This document shows, one piece after another, positions 8,901 to 14,502 of a DNA stretch of 19,475 bases. Source of the DNA: an uncultured beta proteobacterium (lineage in GTDB: Bacteria > Pseudomonadota > Gammaproteobacteria > Burkholderiales > Burkholderiaceae); NCBI GenBank assembly GCA_903944255.1, contig CAJARE010000210.1, positions 1-19,475 on the forward strand. The letters run 5' to 3'. A program made the translations under genes and the position numbers. Under the pieces are notes generated by a model. The model saw only the letters and a program-made list of their open reading frames with translations. It had not been told where the DNA came from and made no database searches. Within the stretch, counting starts at the first letter, position 1. Every line of letters starts with the position of its first letter.

Positions 8901-9259
8901 AGCCCGTTTCTGCTCTCGCCAATCAAAACACTCCCAGTAACTGGCGATGCATTAACTATTAAATCGAATGAACCTGTGCCGTAAGAAGCACTCGTGACAG
9001 ACATACTATAATTTCCAGAAATTGCTGGCGTATAAAATATTCTTGAATTAAGTGAAACGCCTCCATCATCGTTATATGAAACCAAAGCACCAGACGGGCT
9101 ATACAAGCGAAGATAAGGATCTGAAAGCGTGCCATTGTTACCTCCATCAACACCCATGGCATCAAATTGGTAAACAGTACCTGCCTGCAGATAAATATAT
9201 GACACGAAAGGGGAGGAGGATGAGTAAACTGATCCTCGCTGGATCGTATCAACTAACAT
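5960..9259 (-). CDS. Secreted kexin-like subtilase with PPC, Calx-beta, P-domain and DUF4214
   Basis: A 1099-residue calcium-type serine protease. In order: two PPC-like beta domains (about 8-105 and 112-208), Calx-beta (about 211-320), peptidase S8 (about 350-665), P/homoB proprotein-convertase domain (about 690-810), a short RTX-like glycine/aspartate repeat region (about 885-920) and DUF4214 (about 975-1080). The catalytic triad is Asp364 (AVFDQGIDSTHPDL), His402 (NHGTMVAGV) and Ser592 (AGTSFSAP); Asn512 (SAGNS) is the oxyanion residue. There is no N-terminal signal peptide, and RTX repeats near the C-terminus imply type I secretion, although no transporter gene lies in the window. The start at ATG 9259 is fixed by an in-frame stop two codons upstream. 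The ribosome-binding site is a run of nine G. It is probably a host surface or extracellular protease rather than part of either element. Confidence 0.92.
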   Translation of the reverse strand: MLVDTIQRGSVYSSSSPFVSYIYLQAGTVYQFDAMGVDGGNNGTLSDPYLRLYSPSGALVSYNDDGGVSLNSRIFYTPAISGNYSMSVTSASYGTGSFDLIVNASPVTGSVLIGESRNGLIDFNGDIDLYSVSLTAGVSYSFSMNGTTLVDPYLELLDSYGEVVTSDDDSGSGINSLITYTPTASGTYYLGAREYGNDAVGTYSINVWQTPTVSIGNATVTESNSGAVNLTFTLTLSNVSPDRVSVDIATYSSTATAGLDYLGRNTTVTFAPNQTTASFTVSILGDDLFEPTEIFRTQISNPSGASLGTSIGYGYILDNDSPFASGPTDPYLGYQWYLYPTTGINVFPVWQEYSGQGVRVAVFDQGIDSTHPDLRGNLLTNFGRNASNLGVGGSPIYSTDNHGTMVAGVIAAQMNGIGIVGVAFDAGLVSIYSPLTFASMNSGIVNAYSYAANFDVINDSWGYANGFTSGVTWAFYDNFLSPNFSAAGAALANLASTGRDGLGTVVVQSAGNSFTVGDDTNLHNFQNSQFIITVAATDYFGDATSYSSPGASILIAAPGGGGADPISNILTTDRVGASGNSANNYIYTAGTSFSAPLVSGIIALMLEANPNLGYRDVQEILAYSARKISNTSNTWEYNGASNWNGGGLHYDSLTHNLGFGLVDATAAVHLAKTWSSVPNTFANRVQIQSTHSVNVQIPDASPLSGAFDSIYVSQNMDIERVEVTLNVTHSFIGDLSVLLISPSGTSSFLMWRPQQNALSAFGSSQDDIHFTFDTVLNWGENSYGSWGLYIADNASGDFGTFDSWTLNIIGKSDSNNDTYVYTDEYSSVYRDSTARGILSDSSGIDAINCAACSSSVYLDLSSGSISTVAGSPFLIDANTVIENAFGGDSSDTILGNSITNYLEGMRGNDTIDGGAGIDTAVFTGASSSYALTLGASNSTVADSTANRDGTDTLTNVERLRFTDRNIALDVKEGEYAGMAYRMYKAALNREPDWQGLGDWIAVLDKGYDRITVLAAGFTGSDEFKNTYGTLSNGEFVNLLYNNVLGRGPDPDGFNAWVSAIEQRGASRELVLFGFSESVENVQYSTGLIGQGMPYIEHLG

Positions 9260-9265
9260 TAACTA

Positions 9266-9274
9266 CCCCCCCCC
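9266..9274 (-). promoter_or_regulatory. Nine-G tract serving as ribosome-binding site of the subtilase
   Basis: On the minus strand A followed by nine G ends six bases before the ATG of the protease gene, exactly where a Shine-Dalgarno sequence should be. No other site is present. Homopolymeric G runs of this length change length by slipped-strand mispairing, so translation may vary between cells. All three frames downstream of the run are closed, so the effect would be on initiation or spacing, not on reading frame. Confidence 0.5.
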
Positions 9275-9541
9275 TAAAATCGGTAATTAATTTTTAAATA
9301 TATAATTAATTTAACACGTCACCAACGGGATAAAGTACTAAATTTATCAAACCAATGACTTTTTCGAGGCCATTGACATGTTTAGCACTTCTTTAAGGTG
9401 AAGATTATCAAAAATCCCCTCTTCTGGAGTGGTACTAAAAAATCAGGTCAGTTCAAGCAAGTGGTCTAAAAATATATATTTAGCAACATCCTTTGAGCAA
9501 AATACTATGTATAGCCGTGCCTATAACAAGGGGGCCTATTA
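9275..9541. other. AT-rich spacer between divergent genes
   Basis: This region separates the minus-strand protease from the plus-strand leader ORF, so it should hold promoters for both. I see very AT-rich sequence near 9285-9315 (protease side) and a TTGAGC followed by TATAG-like bases around 9493-9515 (leader side), but neither is a convincing consensus promoter. No gene is seen. Confidence 0.35.
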
Positions 9542-9619
9542 ATGGGCTGGGGCTACGGTGGGGTCTGGATTCTGGGAAATCAACAAGGGGTACCCCTGTT
9601 TTTTAATATAGACCCATGA
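9542..9619 (+). CDS. 25-residue leader ORF coupled to the next gene
   Basis: A 25-codon frame beginning MGWGYGGVWILGN, rich in Gly, Trp and hydrophobic residues. It has a strong ribosome-binding site, AAGGGGG at 9528-9534, seven bases before the ATG. Its TGA overlaps the ATG of the next gene (ATGA, 9616-9619), and that gene has no site of its own, so translation should be coupled. Inside it lies a GGGGTACCCC palindrome followed by TGTTTTTT. This could be a leader peptide with attenuation or simply a very small protein. It is not a family that I recognise. Confidence 0.5.
   Translation: MGWGYGGVWILGNQQGVPLFFNIDP
9585..9604 (+). promoter_or_regulatory. Terminator-like palindrome inside the leader ORF
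   Basis: AGGGGTACCCCT (9586-9597) is a perfect palindrome, followed by G and six T. The hairpin would have a tight loop, at best four bases closed by four pairs, but the T run makes it resemble an attenuator. A ribosome translating the 25-codon ORF would cover it. Confidence 0.35.
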
Positions 9620-9888
9620 GTAAAGATAAGCGTGGTCTTGGGGATGTTGAATTCGCTGGCAAGGTGAAGGCCCAGACCTTTAAACAGTCCCATCTAGAGC
9701 GCCTTATTAAGGACGGTACGGTTTTTCCTGCATCAAAGTTAGCCGAAACCAAAGAGTTAGAGTTGCAACGCAGTAGAGACCATGAGGCAACTATTGAGGA
9801 TGAGGAACGTCATAGAAGGACAGCATCCATCGCACCAGAAGACAAGTTAAAAAATCTGCCCCTTACGAGAGATCGATTTGAACATTGA
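9616..9888 (+). CDS. Small charged hypothetical protein
   Basis: A 90-residue, strongly charged, probably helical protein (ELELQRSRDHEATIEDEERHRR at about 48-70). It has no signal peptide or membrane segment and belongs to no family that I recognise. ATG 9616 overlaps the stop of the 25-codon leader ORF and has no ribosome-binding site of its own, so it is probably expressed by translational coupling. A hairpin terminator follows its stop codon by about 30 bases, and the left border of the tRNA-Ser element follows that. It therefore seems to be chromosomal sequence that lay downstream of, and convergent with, tRNA-Ser before the element arrived. Confidence 0.6.
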   Translation: MSKDKRGLGDVEFAGKVKAQTFKQSHLERLIKDGTVFPASKLAETKELELQRSRDHEATIEDEERHRRTASIAPEDKLKNLPLTRDRFEH

Positions 9889-9916
9889 ATGTGGGGAAAA
9901 CTGTGGTGAAAAAGAA

Positions 9917-9938
9917 AAAAGGGCTAAAAAGCCCTTTT
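9917..9938. terminator. Bidirectional rho-independent terminator
   Basis: AAAAGGGCT (9917-9925) pairs with AGCCCTTTT (9930-9938) around a four-A loop. There are T residues on the 3' side for + transcription and an A-rich 5' side, which gives a T-rich tail on the minus strand. It can end the 90-residue gene. Before integration of the element it would also have faced tRNA-Ser transcription. Confidence 0.8.
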
Positions 9939-9951
9939 CCCTATTGACTCC

Positions 9952-9972
9952 TTGGCGGAGACGAGAGAATTC
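9952..9972. repeat. Distal attachment site (copy of tRNA-Ser 3' end)
   Basis: The 16 bases TTGGCGGAGACGAGAG (9952-9967) are identical to 19357-19372, which covers the CCA, discriminator and acceptor arm of the tRNA-Ser gene. After one mismatch a further ATTC matches. The copy is in the same orientation, as expected for the distal end of an element that inserted at the tRNA 3' end and rebuilt it. It defines an element of about 9.4 kb. Confidence 0.85.
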
Positions 9973-10037
9973 AACTAGCCTTTATTTATATGGCTTTGCG
10001 GTCTATTTTTTATTGAGTATATCAATGAAGATACCAA

Positions 10038-10205
10038 TTAACCTCTAGCCCTTTTATTTCTAGACTCGAATTCAGCCGCCTTCGCAAATTCGGCTAACTG
10101 CTCCTCTTTAGCCTTCTGCTTTTGAATTACCTCTTTCCCAGTAAAGACCTTCTTATCAGCCAAAAGGCTTTCTAAGGATGACTTGGGCTTATTGGGTTTT
10201 TCCAT
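10038..10205 (-). CDS. 55-residue hydrophilic small protein
   Basis: This frame runs from ATG 10205 and ends in SRNKRARG. Residues 18-50 are Lys/Glu/Ala-rich and should form a helix. It overlaps the 3' end of the upstream signal-peptide gene by 17 bases, so translation could be coupled; no independent ribosome-binding site is visible. It is not a family that I recognise. It is the last frame before the distal attachment site. It is listed because the composition is protein-like and the reading frame fills an otherwise empty stretch. Confidence 0.45.
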   Translation of the reverse strand: MEKPNKPKSSLESLLADKKVFTGKEVIQKQKAKEEQLAEFAKAAEFESRNKRARG

Positions 10206-10413
10206 ATTTATGGCGGCTGGGGGTGTATTCGATACTTAAATCTTTATAGCAGTAATAGCACTTCCTGTCGCTATTGGGATTTTGATTAAAAGAACTGTAT
10301 CTAGCAGACTCAGCCTGTAAGCCTTTGCCATTATTGCCACCCCTATTATCGCTTCTCGCTAAAGCTGGAAATGCGAGAGATAACATTACTACTGTGAATA
10401 AAAGTTTTTTCAT
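10189..10413 (-). CDS. Small secreted protein with signal peptide
   Basis: A 74-residue protein with a textbook signal peptide (MKKLLFTVVMLSLAFPALA, cleavage after residue 19), so it should be exported. The mature part is short, polar and Asn/Gly/Tyr-rich, with a CYYC pair (residues 52-55) that could form a disulfide or bind a metal. AGGGG lies seven bases before ATG 10413. It is cargo of the tRNA-Ser element, lying just downstream of the HSDR_N-type nuclease on the same strand (13-base gap). I do not recognise its function. Confidence 0.65.
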   Translation of the reverse strand: MKKLLFTVVMLSLAFPALARSDNRGGNNGKGLQAESARYSSFNQNPNSDRKCYYCYKDLSIEYTPSRHKYGKTQ

Positions 10414-10426
10414 ACATAACCCCTAT

Positions 10427-11224
10427 TTATTTGATTTCACCATTAGCAGTAGGTTCACTAGAGCTATTTTGAGCTGGAGAACCTCTAAGCTTCTTAGCAC
10501 TACTTCTAGCAGCTTTCTTAGTGGCATCTTTAGCTTTATCCCCCTCCAAAACTTCCCTCTTAATAACCTCATTCAGTAAGACAGACTTAATATCATCCGT
10601 GCTAATTTTGACATCGGGAGACACTCTACGAAGCTCCCTACGAATTGCATCTAATACAGGGTCGGTTTGAAGCATTGCCCCAATGAAGAATCTTGATAGA
10701 GCTTGTCTCTGAGTGTGGTATTCACCTAATGCTGACTTAATCCACCCCTCTTTGCATAACAAATATAGGGATTCAACATCATCTTGCGACCTACTATTAA
10801 TAGCCGATAAATCCAAAGAAACGACTAGCTCTTTATCAATTGGCTTTTCAAAAATTACCTTGTAAACAAGCCAAGTAATTCCGTTGGTAAGAACCACCCA
10901 ATCCAAACCCTGATTAGCAGCGTAATCAATTGCCTGTTTAGTATGCTGCTCCTTTAAGTCAATTCCTATTGCTTTAGCTTCAATAAGAATTGCCAATCTA
11001 TTTTCTAACTTGATAGCTAAATCGCAATATGTACCTCTAATTGCAAACTCTGAAGTAACTTCTGAATACTTATCATAGCCAAAAATATCCGAAAGCATAT
11101 CCTTAATCAGGGTGACAGTATCGGCTTCACCGACATCCCTTGATTTAGCAGATACTAAGAGGGGTTGATATTTTTTGATTCCAGAAATCAATCTTTCATT
11201 AATTTTCTTTGGTATAGCAACCAT
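10427..11224 (-). CDS. Stand-alone HSDR_N-type (PD-(D/E)xK) nuclease
   Basis: A 265-residue protein matching the N-terminal nuclease domain of type I restriction R subunits (HSDR_N, PF13588). Expected motifs are visible: Glu34 (GEADTVTLI), Asp68 (YCDLAIKL), Glu82-x-Lys84 (ILIEAKAIG) and the following QAIDYAANQGLDWVVLTNGITWLVY. No helicase domain follows, and no HsdM or HsdS gene lies in the window, so this is the orphan form common on mobile elements. It may cleave incoming DNA, but a target is not predictable. The tail (about 225-265) is Lys/Ser/Ala-rich and disordered. The start at ATG 11224 has AAGG six bases upstream. It is probable anti-phage or anti-plasmid cargo of the satellite. Confidence 0.82.
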   Translation of the reverse strand: MVAIPKKINERLISGIKKYQPLLVSAKSRDVGEADTVTLIKDMLSDIFGYDKYSEVTSEFAIRGTYCDLAIKLENRLAILIEAKAIGIDLKEQHTKQAIDYAANQGLDWVVLTNGITWLVYKVIFEKPIDKELVVSLDLSAINSRSQDDVESLYLLCKEGWIKSALGEYHTQRQALSRFFIGAMLQTDPVLDAIRRELRRVSPDVKISTDDIKSVLLNEVIKREVLEGDKAKDATKKAARSSAKKLRGSPAQNSSSEPTANGEIK

Positions 11225-11370
11225 ATTGAGCCTTGTTAAAAATGTCTTTTAGGTAAAAATGAATTTCTTATGCAATCAATAATTAATATCACTCCTAACA
11301 AAATCGCCCTAAAGGTTCATTGCGCAGGAGCAGGTTGAGTTTCAAAATAGCTTTTTATGGAACTTTCTAA

Positions 11371-11838
11371 TCAGCCTTTAACTGCAGTAGCTATTTTATT
11401 TAGCAACTGATTTTCTAGAACACCCCTTGAAACACAAGTAAGGGTAATACTTTGCGAATCATTTGCTGGAAGATAGGTGGCACTCATGGTGGCTTTTAGC
11501 GTTACCTTATTCTCTGAGATGAGCACACCATAACCAACCTTAGATGATGTGCGATTGTCTTTTAAGTAATCTAGTCCGAGTGTCGTTCCGCAATCGGCTA
11601 ATTCAGGAGTAAGACGCATTTCTTTAGATGCAGTTGAGATTACCCCCGCACTTTCATCTGAGTTAGTGATTTGAAAGCCCTCTAATACTAGTATTTGTTT
11701 TGTTGTTTTAAATAGGGTGCTGGAACTACCCATAATTCTTTGCGAAGTATTTGGGGCAACAGTTGTGGGGGGCGAATAAGTAATTGCACATCCCACGGAT
11801 AAGGTTGAAACAAGAGCTATTAGTCGTAAAGATTTCAT
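11371..11838 (-). CDS. Putative lipoprotein
   Basis: A 155-residue protein with a lipoprotein signal: a basic start (MKSLR), a hydrophobic core and a lipobox LSVGC with Cys17 as the likely lipidated residue. The rest looks like a compact beta-rich periplasmic domain with two further Cys residues (in ADCGTT and TLTCVS) that could pair. It should sit on the inner face of the outer membrane or on the inner membrane. I do not recognise the family. It is divergent from the XRE regulator gene at 11932, with about 90 bases of AT-rich sequence between them. The start ATG 11838 has a modest AGGG site. Confidence 0.7.
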   Translation of the reverse strand: MKSLRLIALVSTLSVGCAITYSPPTTVAPNTSQRIMGSSSTLFKTTKQILVLEGFQITNSDESAGVISTASKEMRLTPELADCGTTLGLDYLKDNRTSSKVGYGVLISENKVTLKATMSATYLPANDSQSITLTCVSRGVLENQLLNKIATAVKG

Positions 11839-11861
11839 TAAGAAATACCCTGTTTAAGATT

Positions 11862-11880
11862 GAATAATATTCTAATATTC
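11862..11880. promoter_or_regulatory. Possible XRE operator in divergent intergenic region
   Basis: The palindrome GAATA-A-TATTC (11862-11872) is followed by another AATATTC half-site (11874-11880), between the lipoprotein gene (minus) and the XRE gene (plus). Clustered half-sites at a divergent promoter next to a helix-turn-helix gene suggest an operator. The AT-rich background makes chance palindromes likely, hence the low confidence. Confidence 0.35.
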
Positions 11881-11931
11881 ATAATATATTGTGAAGACTT
11901 AGTTTAGCAAGTAAGTCAAAGTCTGCCCATT

Positions 11932-12177
11932 ATGTTGGGCAAAAACAAACCACTCGCCACCACAACCCAAGCCTTTGGCATTGTTTTGCGTGAAATGCGT
12001 AAAAAAGCAGGATTTACCCAAGAAGAACTAGCCTTTGAAGCGGGCATTGAGCGAAATTATGTAAGCTTGATTGAGTTAGGTAGAAACCAACCCACGATTG
12101 CGGTAGTTTTTAAGCTTGCCAAAGCCCTAGATGTAAAGCCTTCCAAACTCATAGCGAATACAGAAAAACTGCTGTAA
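11932..12177 (+). CDS. XRE-family HTH transcriptional regulator
   Basis: An 81-residue protein that is almost entirely a Cro/C1-type helix-turn-helix (HTH_3): FGIVLREMRKKAGFTQEELA, then EAGIERNYVSLIELGRNQPTIAVVFKLAKALDV, residues about 15-73. It should bind DNA as a dimer and regulate its own region. It is one of few plus-strand genes in the second element, divergent from the lipoprotein gene. ATG 11932 has no visible ribosome-binding site, so the message may be leaderless or the start may lie slightly further on. It could be the element's repressor, or a solitary regulator resembling those of restriction-modification controller proteins. Confidence 0.88.
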   Translation: MLGKNKPLATTTQAFGIVLREMRKKAGFTQEELAFEAGIERNYVSLIELGRNQPTIAVVFKLAKALDVKPSKLIANTEKLL

Positions 12178-12181
12178 AGCA

Positions 12182-12197
12182 GGGTATTTTCATACCC
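12182..12197 (+). terminator. Hairpin after XRE gene
   Basis: GGGTAT (12182-12187) pairs with ATACCC (12192-12197) around TTTC, five bases after the XRE stop. The following CACCTTATTT is only partly T-rich, so this is a weak terminator candidate. Confidence 0.35.
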
Positions 12198-12213
12198 CAC
12201 CTTATTTGATGCT

Positions 12214-12387
12214 TTAAGCCCGATAGATAGTCTCAGTAGGCGCAAAGCTCATCGCCTTAACCAAATCCTCATCTATAATATCCGAGGGCTCTAAGTGAGC
12301 CATAGGTGCGTACTCAGCCTTACACGCTTCGGTTTTTTCAGCGAGATATTCGCGTACAGCAATTACACAATCAAGAACCAGGTTATT
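12214..12387 (-). pseudogene. Gene-tail remnant (copy A)
   Basis: An open frame of 57 codons ends at a TAA (12214-12216) but has no plausible start; an in-frame stop bounds it at 12388-12390. The residues look like real protein (AVREYLAEKTEACKAEY, then SDIIDEDLVKAMSFAPTE). The last 44 bases before the stop match 13491-13534 at 37 positions. Where both are read in this frame the peptide is conserved: MSFAPTETIYRA here against MGFAPTEAIYRA there. I interpret it as the 3' end of a lost gene. I do not recognise the family. Confidence 0.5.
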
Positions 12388-12423
12388 TCAATTAAATAAC
12401 TTCATCTCTATAGAAGGATGGGT

Positions 12424-12768
12424 ATGAGAAAGCAAACTATATTAATTCCTTTGATTTCTCTTTTCCTCTTTTTTGGATGTGCAAATGACCTTACCTACCA
12501 TTTTGAAGACCCGAAGAGCTGTATCGAAACAAGAGGTAGTAAAACTAATGACGGAGGAAGTTGTACGCCAGACCAAGCAAAAGTTAATCGAGCATTATTA
12601 TTTAAGGAATGCAAAGATTTAGGCGGTACTCCTGCCCTTAGAAAAGCTGGTACAGAGGGCTTATTTACTGTCATCATGGGGGTTGACTGTTTATTGCCCG
12701 ATGGTGAAGTCAAAGATGTATATGGTGATAAATTCGAAAAAGATACTGGTCAGAAATTATCCCAATAG
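12424..12768 (+). CDS. Putative lipoprotein upstream of ART-like gene
   Basis: A 114-residue protein with a lipoprotein signal: MRKQ, a hydrophobic core and the lipobox LFFGC with Cys18 lipidated. The mature part is small, polar and has three further Cys residues (in KSCIET, GGSCTP and KECKDL) plus one near GVDCLLP, so one or two disulfides are likely. ATG 12424 is chosen because GAAGGA sits about six bases upstream; the ATG at 12418 overlaps that site. It lies 52 bases before the ART-like gene on the same strand and probably shares its transcript. The function is unknown; an exported accessory, immunity or surface protein is conceivable. Confidence 0.65.
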   Translation: MRKQTILIPLISLFLFFGCANDLTYHFEDPKSCIETRGSKTNDGGSCTPDQAKVNRALLFKECKDLGGTPALRKAGTEGLFTVIMGVDCLLPDGEVKDVYGDKFEKDTGQKLSQ

Positions 12769-12820
12769 ATTCTCTATTCACAGCAAAGGGTGAGTCAAAA
12801 CGACTAAGGGTAGTGAGTAA

Positions 12821-13351
12821 ATGAAAGATATTGAACTACAACTTGCCTTAATCAATACACAAACCAATGAAGAGGTAGATTCCATACTAATGAGATGGTG
12901 TAATTCCTATGAGACCCTACCTAATCTAATGTGTGCTTACGATGACATGGATAAGGTGAGATGGCTATCAGCGATTGGTCGGCATTGGTCGCATTTTGAT
13001 AATATCGCTAAATATAAGTCCGAATTAACTTGGCGTTTTGAAAATGTAACTCGAGAAGAGTTAGACTTAATGATGAATAAAGAAGAATTAGTCTTTTACG
13101 AGAAATTGCCAAAAACATTAGAGATTTATCGAGGTTGCTATGATTTTAATCAAGATGGATTGTCGTGGAGTTTGGATAAAGAGATAGCCAAAGGATTTAT
13201 AAGTCTAAATCGATACAAACAAGAAAAAAAGATTCCATTACTTGTTAGTGGGCTAGCGTCAAAAAAAGATGTGGTTATTAAGTTGGATAGAGATGAGCAA
13301 GAAGTAATTGTTTTTGATGTATTAAAAATTAAAGTTTTGAATACAGAATAA
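12821..13351 (+). CDS. Possible ADP-ribosyltransferase-like protein
   Basis: A 176-residue cytoplasmic protein with no signal or membrane segment. The C-terminal half carries, in the right order and spacing, the three elements of an R-S-E ADP-ribosyltransferase: Arg104 in EIYRG, a Ser motif in GLSWSLDKEIAKGF (Ser115, Ser117) and an ExE in DEQEVIV (Glu159, Glu161). Phage and prophage proteins with YRG...GLSWT...EV are widespread but poorly characterised. The N-terminal 90 residues are helical and charged and may be a regulatory part. If active it would transfer ADP-ribose from NAD+ to a protein or nucleic acid; the target is unknown. ATG 12821 has AAGGG about 11 bases upstream. It lies between the two copies of the gene-tail remnant. 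Homology is inferred from motifs only. Confidence 0.5.
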   Translation: MKDIELQLALINTQTNEEVDSILMRWCNSYETLPNLMCAYDDMDKVRWLSAIGRHWSHFDNIAKYKSELTWRFENVTREELDLMMNKEELVFYEKLPKTLEIYRGCYDFNQDGLSWSLDKEIAKGFISLNRYKQEKKIPLLVSGLASKKDVVIKLDRDEQEVIVFDVLKIKVLNTE

Positions 13352-13371
13352 TAGGGATAGCCTTTGCCTAG

Positions 13372-13461
13372 CTTGACGAAGTGCTAATTAAAAATCAAGA
13401 CGCTGAAAAAACAGATTACGAGAGATGGACTATCAAAAATCGAGTTATATCCATTAAGTAA
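13372..13461 (+). pseudogene. Possible coding remnant after ART-like gene
   Basis: A short open frame of 29 codons with a protein-like composition (DEVLIKNQDAEKTDYERW) ends at TAA 13459-13461. It is bounded upstream by a TAG (13369-13371) and has no start codon or ribosome-binding site. It may be the last fragment of a displaced gene at the edge of the cassette. It is too short to be sure. Confidence 0.25.
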
Positions 13462-13469
13462 TATTTGCT

Positions 13470-13534
13470 TCATGCTGTAATGGGGGCATAAGCCCGATAG
13501 ATTGCTTCGGTAGGTGCAAACCCCATCGCCTTAA
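13470..13534 (-). pseudogene. Gene-tail remnant (copy B)
   Basis: Bases 13491-13534 match 12217-12260 at 37 of 44 positions. Read in the same frame it gives MGFAPTEAIYRAYAPITA and a TGA at 13470-13472. The match runs up to the stop codon of the HNH endonuclease gene, as if that gene had been joined to the tail of another. No start is available, so this is a remnant. Confidence 0.5.
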
Positions 13535-14502
13535 TTGTTAACTTTCTTGTTAAAAATGACCCTATGTCTAGATAGGTAAATCCGCTGCTCCTTAGTAAGT
13601 GTCTTTAAAGCCATATTTGATTGAATGCCCATAATTTTTTTATCTTTAGTTGTTAATGACTTAGATATGAGTATCTTTCCACCTTCATCAAAAGAAATTA
13701 GATAACTATCAAATAGGTAATCAATTGGTGCTACTAAAAGTAATCCATTAGAGACATCCTGTCTTTCAGCATCAGTTGCATCAGCCCATCTCACGATATG
13801 GGAGGCGATAAGAAGTGCCTCATTAGAACAACCAGTCACAGCACACGTTTTATATTTTTTTAGTAAATTTTTTCTGAATATATTTTGCGTTGTTCTGCTT
13901 TCGATATTGGCTTGCCTTGAGGTAATCTCCTTTGGATGATTATTACCAGATAGATGGTGTGCATAATTTTGTTTGTTATCCAATTGCGAAACAAGGCTAA
14001 TCGGTAACTTACATAGCACATAGGGGCGAATATGATTCGCACTTAATCTATTCCCATTTCTTAGAGCAATTCTGTTAGGAGGAAATATTTTTCTTAATTT
14101 AGTTAAGTTACTAAAGGTGACTATGGTCTTACTGGTTTTAGCCTCTATCTGAATATCGTCAATTATCGCTATCCACTCAGCACCCTTAATATTGCTGGCA
14201 TCTGCCAATAACAAAAGCATTTTTTGATTTCCCAAACTATCGAAATCTTTTTTTGCTGTCTGCCATAACTTACCCTCAGAAATTGTGCCAGAACCATTAC
14301 TCTCATAAGCACTTCTTACATCTTGCTGGGGAATTATGGTGTAGACAGCATCTGGAGAATATTCAGTTTTATCTTTTCTCATATAGGCTAAGTAAAAATT
14401 AAAGGGCAAAATCTTCCCTACCCTTATCTTAGACCCAAATTCAGCACTATTTTCATTAAGGGCTACTGTCTTGTTTTGTAGCCGGAAAAGGCAACACTTC
14501 AT
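13531..14502 (-). CDS. HNH_2-type restriction-like endonuclease
   Basis: A 323-residue protein. The C-terminal domain (about 205-285) is an HNH_2 nuclease (PF13391): RKNLLKKYKTCAVTG, LLIASHIVRWADA, NGLLLVAPIDYLFDSYLISF. The likely catalytic and metal residues are His235, Asn252 and Asp265; Cys220 and Cys225 may bind a structural metal. The N-terminal part (about 30-165, including NRIALRNGNRLSANHIRPY) resembles the leading regions of other HNH_2 proteins and may recognise DNA. I start at ATG 14502, which has AAAGGA five bases upstream, rather than ATG 14508. It overlaps the terminase-like gene by 47 bases. HNH genes beside terminase genes help packaging in some phages, but the HNH_2 class is more often restriction-like, so defence cargo is an equal possibility. 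Confidence 0.82.
   Translation of the reverse strand: MKCCLFRLQNKTVALNENSAEFGSKIRVGKILPFNFYLAYMRKDKTEYSPDAVYTIIPQQDVRSAYESNGSGTISEGKLWQTAKKDFDSLGNQKMLLLLADASNIKGAEWIAIIDDIQIEAKTSKTIVTFSNLTKLRKIFPPNRIALRNGNRLSANHIRPYVLCKLPISLVSQLDNKQNYAHHLSGNNHPKEITSRQANIESRTTQNIFRKNLLKKYKTCAVTGCSNEALLIASHIVRWADATDAERQDVSNGLLLVAPIDYLFDSYLISFDEGGKILISKSLTTKDKKIMGIQSNMALKTLTKEQRIYLSRHRVIFNKKVNN

Noticed and set aside
8959..9297. Alternative frames at the 5' end of the subtilase gene on both strands
   Set aside because: They are shadows of the PPC domain coding sequence. The subtilase frame continues unbroken with recognisable domains.
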